Made by a program: the position numbers and the translations under genes. This document shows positions 60,495 through 64,000 of a DNA stretch of 64,000 nucleotides, piece by piece. Position 1 is the stretch's first letter, and every line of letters starts with the position of its first letter. The notes beneath the pieces are model-generated. The model was not told the origin of the DNA. It made no database searches and saw only the letters and a list, made by a program, of their open reading frames with translations. Origin of the DNA: Streptomyces olivochromogenes (GTDB lineage: Bacteria; Actinomycetota; Actinomycetes; Streptomycetales; Streptomycetaceae); contig NZ_KQ948454.1 of assembly GCF_001514115.1 (NCBI RefSeq), positions 499,433-563,432 on the forward strand, in the 5' to 3' direction.

Positions 60495-61688
60495 CTAGCC
60501 CTTCACGCAGACGACCTGCTTCAGCTTCGCGACGACCTCCACGAGGTCGCGCTGCTGCTCGATGACCTGCTCGATCGGCTTGTACGCACCCGGGATCTCA
60601 TCCACGACGCCGGAGTCCTTACGGCACTCGACGCCCTGCGTCTGCTCCTCCAGGTCCCGCGTCGAGAACTTGCGCTTCGCCGCGTTGCGGCTCATGCGCC
60701 GGCCCGCGCCGTGCGACGCCGAGTTGAAGGACTTCTCGTTGCCGAGTCCCCTCACGATGTACGAACCCGTGCCCATCGAGCCCGGGATGATCCCGTACTC
60801 GCCGGAGCCCGCGCGGATCGCGCCCTTGCGGGTGACAAGCAGGTCCATTCCGTCGTACCGCTCCTCGGCGACGTAATTGTGATGCGCGCTGACCTCCGGC
60901 TCGAAGGTCGGCTTCGCCTTCTTGAACTCCTTGCGGATCACGTCAATCAGGAGCGCCATCATCAGAGTGCGGTTGTACTTCGCGTACTCCTGCGCCCAGA
61001 AAAGGTCGTTGCGGTACGCCGCCATCTGCGGCGTGTCAGCGACGAAGACCGCGAGGTCACGGTCGACCAGCCCCTGGTTGTGCGGAAGCTTCTGGGCGAC
61101 GCCGATGTGGTACTCGGCCAGTTCCTTGCCGATGTTGCGCGAACCGGAGTGCAGCATCAGCCAGACGGAACCGGTCGTATCTGTGCAGACCTCGATGAAA
61201 TGATTTCCCGATCCGAGCGATCCCATCTGCTTAGTGGCACGTTCCTGACGGAATTTGACCGCTTCGGCGATGCCATCGAACCGCCCCCAGAAGTCGTCCC
61301 ACCCACTCGTCGCCAGCCCATGGAAGCCGCCCGGCTCGACCGGCGAGTCGTGCATCCCCCGCCCCACCGGAATCGCCTGCTCGATCTTCGACCGAAGCCG
61401 CGAAAGATCCCCCGGCAGATCATTGGCGGTGAGCGACGTCTTGACGGCAGACATCCCGCAGCCGATGTCGACCCCCACCGCCGCCGGACACACCGCGTCA
61501 CGCATGGCGATGACCGAGCCGACCGTCGCGCCCTTGCCGTAGTGGACGTCCGGCATGACGGCGAGCCCCTTGATCCACGGGAGCGTGGCCACGTTCTGGA
61601 GCTGGCGCAGGGCCACGTCCTCGACCGACGCCGGGTCCGTCCACATGCGGATGGGCACCTTGGCGCCCGGTATCTCTACGTACGACAT
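60495..61688 (-). CDS. rtcB: RtcB-family RNA ligase
   Basis: A 397-residue RtcB protein, which joins RNA 3'-phosphate or 2',3'-cyclic phosphate to 5'-OH ends with GTP and Mn2+. Seen are VMPDVHYGKGATVGSV, VGVDIGCGMSAV (metal-binding Cys), GNHFIEV, MLHSGSRNIGK, and the catalytic histidine in NSASHGAGRRMSR. Full length for the short bacterial branch. In bacteria it is thought to repair RNA. No archease or RtcA gene is nearby. The start MSYVEIPGAKVPIRMW is standard. Confidence 0.96.
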   Translation of the reverse strand: MSYVEIPGAKVPIRMWTDPASVEDVALRQLQNVATLPWIKGLAVMPDVHYGKGATVGSVIAMRDAVCPAAVGVDIGCGMSAVKTSLTANDLPGDLSRLRSKIEQAIPVGRGMHDSPVEPGGFHGLATSGWDDFWGRFDGIAEAVKFRQERATKQMGSLGSGNHFIEVCTDTTGSVWLMLHSGSRNIGKELAEYHIGVAQKLPHNQGLVDRDLAVFVADTPQMAAYRNDLFWAQEYAKYNRTLMMALLIDVIRKEFKKAKPTFEPEVSAHHNYVAEERYDGMDLLVTRKGAIRAGSGEYGIIPGSMGTGSYIVRGLGNEKSFNSASHGAGRRMSRNAAKRKFSTRDLEEQTQGVECRKDSGVVDEIPGAYKPIEQVIEQQRDLVEVVAKLKQVVCVKG

Positions 61689-61901
61689 AACATCCTCATT
61701 CCCCCGACAAACAACAAAAGTCATAGAACGCAAAACCCGCACCAAGGTCGACGTATGGGACAACGGACCGGCGTCCACGGCTGTGCGTGCGATACACATT
61801 GTCTGCAGGGGCCGCCCCCGCGCGGCAACCGAATAACCACAGGACAGCACCACAGAGCATCCCGGCCACAGGCCCCGGGAGCCGTCGAGAGGAGCCCGAC
61901 C

Positions 61902-62738
61902 GTGCAGCGGAAGGCGTACGTCCCCGGCATCGCCGCGCTCCTCGCGGCTCTGCTGGCCGGCTGCACCGGAGGTTCGGCAAGCGACGGCACGGCGGCCGAC
62001 CCCAAGCCGGGCGACGTCAGCGTGAACACCCCGGCCGCCCAGCCGGGCAAGTACCGCACGCTCCCGGAGGCCTGCGCCGCGGTGAGCCACGACAGCCTCG
62101 ACTCGCTGCTGCCCGGCATCAAGCAGATCACCGACCAGGACCAGCGCGACACGGCGTACGAGGGCCAGGCCACCCTCACCTACGACACCGACCGTCGCGT
62201 CGGCTGCGGCTGGAAAGTGGACTCCACGGACGCCACCGACCATCTCAGCGTCGACTTCGAGCGCGTGGTCTCGTACGACAACACGGTGAGCGACGACTCC
62301 CGCGCCCAGGACATCTACGCGACCGAGGAGACCGCGGCGAACCTCCCCGAGGCCTCCCCTTCGGCGACGCCGTCCGACACCGGTTCCGCCACCTCCACCC
62401 CCTCGGCGACCCCCTCCACGTCCGCCTCTTCGACCGCCTCCTCGACCGCCTCCGCCTCCGCCTCGACCTCGGCCGGCCCGAGCGAGACTCCTGCCGACCT
62501 CCAGCCCCGCAAGCTCAGCAGCCTGGGCGACGAGGCGTTCCTCAACGACAAACTCAACTCCGGCACCTCGACGGCCCAGCAGCGCACCGTGACTGTGGTG
62601 TTCCGCACGTCCAACGTGATCGTGAGGATCGAGTACGCCGAGCAGCCGACCGCTTCCACCGGCACCCCGGACAGCGAAGAAATGCAGGACAAGGCCCGGA
62701 ATCTGGCACAGAAGCTCGTCGACCGGCTCAACGGCTAG
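61902..62738 (+). CDS. DUF3558-like lipoprotein with mid-chain Ser/Thr/Ala linker
   Basis: A 278-residue lipoprotein (signal VPGIAALLAALLAGCTGG, lipobox LAGC). Two conserved parts, YRTLPEACAAVSHDSLDSLL to DRRVGCGWKVDSTDA and LSSLGDEAFLNDKL to the end, flank a low-complexity linker of about 55 residues (SATPSDTGSATSTPSATPST). Two cysteines (EAC, GCGW) pair as in DUF3558 proteins. GTG start with GAGAGGAG upstream. The next gene encodes a related lipoprotein. Confidence 0.85.
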   Translation: MQRKAYVPGIAALLAALLAGCTGGSASDGTAADPKPGDVSVNTPAAQPGKYRTLPEACAAVSHDSLDSLLPGIKQITDQDQRDTAYEGQATLTYDTDRRVGCGWKVDSTDATDHLSVDFERVVSYDNTVSDDSRAQDIYATEETAANLPEASPSATPSDTGSATSTPSATPSTSASSTASSTASASASTSAGPSETPADLQPRKLSSLGDEAFLNDKLNSGTSTAQQRTVTVVFRTSNVIVRIEYAEQPTASTGTPDSEEMQDKARNLAQKLVDRLNG

Positions 62739-62885
62739 CGGGTCCGCCGGGGCGCGGGGGCACCCCACGCGAACCCCTCGAACAGGAAACGCACGGCTGC
62801 CTCACCGCGTACCGTGGCCCCTCGGACCCGACCGGTCGCACAAGCCATGTGCGGTCGCACCACGAGCGCCACGAGTGAAGGAACC

Positions 62886-63782
62886 ATGCACCGACCAGCA
62901 CAGCGAGTAGGCCGAGCCCCGCGACTCACCCGCATCCTTGTCAGCGCAGCCGCCGTCCCGGTGGTACTCGCCGCCGCCGGCTGTTCCTCGGACTCCGGCT
63001 CCGGCTCGGGATCGGGTTCGAGCGCCGACAACGCCGCCCAGAAGGGCACGGCCGCGACCTCGTCCGCGTCCCCGAGCACCTCCGCCGACGCCGTCAAGCC
63101 GGCCGCGTACGCGACGCTGCCTGCCCCCTGCTCGGTATTCTCGAAGAAGACGCTGGGCGAACTCGTACCGAAGGGCCTGAAGTCCGCCAAGTCGGGCAAG
63201 TCGGACGACGCGAAGGACCGCAGCAGCTGCTCCTGGAACAGCCTCGACAACAAGGGCGTCAAGGGTTCCCAGTTCCGCTGGCTGAACGTCTCCCTGCTGC
63301 GTTTTGACTCGGACGCGACCCGCGGTGAGGGCAACCAGCTCGCGCAGACCTACTACGACAAGCAGGTCAAGGACGCGCAGACGGTGACCGGCGCCACGGG
63401 CGCCCGGTCGGAGCCGGTCTCCGGGATCGGCGACGCGTCGACGGCGGTGCGCTACGGCCTGAAGAAGAAGGAAGGCTCCTTCAAGCAGCAGACGGTCGTG
63501 ACGCGCGTCGAGAACGTCGTCGTCACGCTCGACTACAACGGCGCCGGTCTGGCCGGCGACAAGGCCCCCAGCGCGGACGACCTGACGAAGGCCGCGGAGA
63601 AGGCCGCCAAGGAGGCGGTGGCCGCCGTGGCCTCCGCGAACCAGGACGGCAGCCGGGCGACCACGGCCCCGTCGCAGTCGGCCTCCCCCTCCAAGTCCGC
63701 GAGCCCGTCGAAGTCGGCCTCCCCGTCGGCGTCGGCCAGCTCCAAGCCCTCGGCCTCGGCGTCGGCCACCAAGAAGAACTGA
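62886..63782 (+). CDS. DUF3558-like lipoprotein with terminal Ser-rich tails
   Basis: A 298-residue lipoprotein (LVSAAAVPVVLAAAGCSSD, lipobox AAGC). The core YATLPAPCSVFSKKTLGELV through SSCSWNSLDNKG and VSGIGDASTAVRYGLKK matches the core of the preceding protein, so they are probable paralogs. The Ser-rich segments are at both ends here (GSGSGSGSS, SASPSKSASPSKSAS) rather than in the middle. Function unknown; extracellular substrate binding is possible. GAAGGA precedes the ATG. Confidence 0.87.
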   Translation: MHRPAQRVGRAPRLTRILVSAAAVPVVLAAAGCSSDSGSGSGSGSSADNAAQKGTAATSSASPSTSADAVKPAAYATLPAPCSVFSKKTLGELVPKGLKSAKSGKSDDAKDRSSCSWNSLDNKGVKGSQFRWLNVSLLRFDSDATRGEGNQLAQTYYDKQVKDAQTVTGATGARSEPVSGIGDASTAVRYGLKKKEGSFKQQTVVTRVENVVVTLDYNGAGLAGDKAPSADDLTKAAEKAAKEAVAAVASANQDGSRATTAPSQSASPSKSASPSKSASPSASASSKPSASASATKKN

Positions 63783-63848
63783 CATTCGAGAAGTACTGAC
63801 ATTCAACGGGCGTCTGCGCGCAACTCGCCCGCCCAGCAGGGCATTTGA

Positions 63849-63880
63849 AGGAGTCCGGTCACCTCGCGGGCCGGACTCCT
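63849..63880 (+). terminator. Perfect 10-bp stem-loop after the lipoprotein gene
   Basis: AGGAGTCCGG and CCGGACTCCT pair perfectly around a 12-base loop, 67 bp after the lipoprotein stop. It is a clear terminator candidate, without a following T-run. Confidence 0.78.
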
Positions 63881-63920
63881 GGCATACCGGCCGCCCGTGC
63901 GCCGTACACATGTGCCACCC

Positions 63921-63934
63921 TGTTGCGCGCAACA
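63921..63934. promoter_or_regulatory. 14-bp palindrome upstream of the last gene
   Basis: TGTTGCGCGCAACA is a perfect palindrome located 25 bp before the GTG of the partial gene. It has the size of a repressor operator and would overlap the promoter. Confidence 0.55.
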
Positions 63935-63958
63935 ACACGCAAGGAGAGGGGAGTACAG

Positions 63959-64000
63959 GTGGCCGCGCCAATCCAGCTCACACGAATGCACCGGATTCTC
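63959..64000 (+). CDS. Start of a probable DUF2637 membrane protein
   Basis: Only 14 codons lie inside the window: VAAPIQLTRMHRIL. AAGGAGAGGGGAG is a strong ribosome-binding site. The N-terminal pattern (xAAPIxLTRxHRxL) is that of DUF2637 membrane proteins of streptomycetes, from memory. The remainder is outside the window, so the call rests on little sequence. Confidence 0.5.
   Translation, partial: MAAPIQLTRMHRIL

Noticed and set aside
61689..62768. N-terminal extension of RtcB by some 360 residues
   Set aside because: The frame is open upstream, but RtcB proteins start at MSYVEI, and the extension is Gly/Arg-rich antisense of the lipoprotein gene.
1..64000. tRNA, rRNA, transposase or phage genes
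   Set aside because: I saw no cloverleaf, CCA end, rRNA-like stretch or transposase motif on either strand; a tRNA search by computer would settle this.

Overview
The window is chromosomal DNA of a streptomycete. It is very GC-rich with strong third-position GC bias, uses many GTG starts, has ATGA/GTGA/TGATG gene overlaps, makes menaquinone by the futalosine route, has a ResB/CcsB cytochrome c system and Tat lipoproteins, and carries a single noticed in-frame TTA codon of the bldA-dependent kind. About 60 protein-coding genes are supported, two of them cut by the window ends. I found no rRNA, tRNA, CRISPR array, insertion sequence, phage or secondary-metabolite cluster.

Layout. 1-6.1 kb (minus strand) is a menaquinone block: DUF4229 protein, GNAT, mqnE, an Lrp-type regulator, UbiX-like, UbiA-like (mqnP) and UbiD-like genes. 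6.1-6.6 kb is a repeat-rich spacer. 6.6-11.3 kb holds a PLDc_N membrane protein, an NCS1 permease, a secreted protein, an ArsR regulator divergent from an NADPH:quinone-type oxidoreductase across a symmetric operator, and a methyltransferase. 11.5-12.5 kb holds two overlapping genes whose products share a 19-residue Gly/Asn-rich motif at the facing C- and N-termini. 12.6-16.6 kb has a TIM-barrel hydrolase-like protein, a PucR regulator, a yeast-type cytosine deaminase and a 2OG-Fe(II) dioxygenase. 16.7-20.4 kb is a coupled P-loop NTPase / membrane-anchored periplasmic-binding-protein pair with the TTA codon.

20.4-28.8 kb (minus) has an SRPBCC protein, the cytochrome c biogenesis operon (TlpA-CcdA-ResB-CcsB), a deacetylase lipoprotein, a histidine phosphatase and hemL. 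29-34 kb has a conserved protein, CorA, a universal stress protein, a SAV_915-type protein and a KUP/KimA-like permease. 34.4-39.4 kb is cell-envelope: a repeat-bearing surface protein next to a class F sortase, a deacetylase coupled to an MGDG-synthase-like glycosyltransferase, and uppP. 39.4-48.7 kb has a BlaI/M56 pair with tandem operators, a transglutaminase-like protein, a PH-like protein, two more large APC permeases and a four-helix membrane protein, with a striking 13-bp hairpin tandem array.

48.7-57.6 kb carries a two-component system, an FMN reductase/LLM monooxygenase pair, AraC, HxlR and MarR regulators (the last two overlapping tail to tail), an alcohol-dehydrogenase-like reductase and a YnfA protein. 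57.6-64 kb has an SDR, a small membrane protein, a tyrosine-phosphatase/GNAT fusion, a broken LAGLIDADG homing endonuclease beside rtcB, two DUF3558-like lipoproteins and the start of a probable DUF2637 gene. Most of the window looks like conserved streptomycete core. The shared-motif pair, the NTPase/binding-protein pair, the sortase/surface-protein pair and the homing-endonuclease relic are the accessory-looking or less understood parts.
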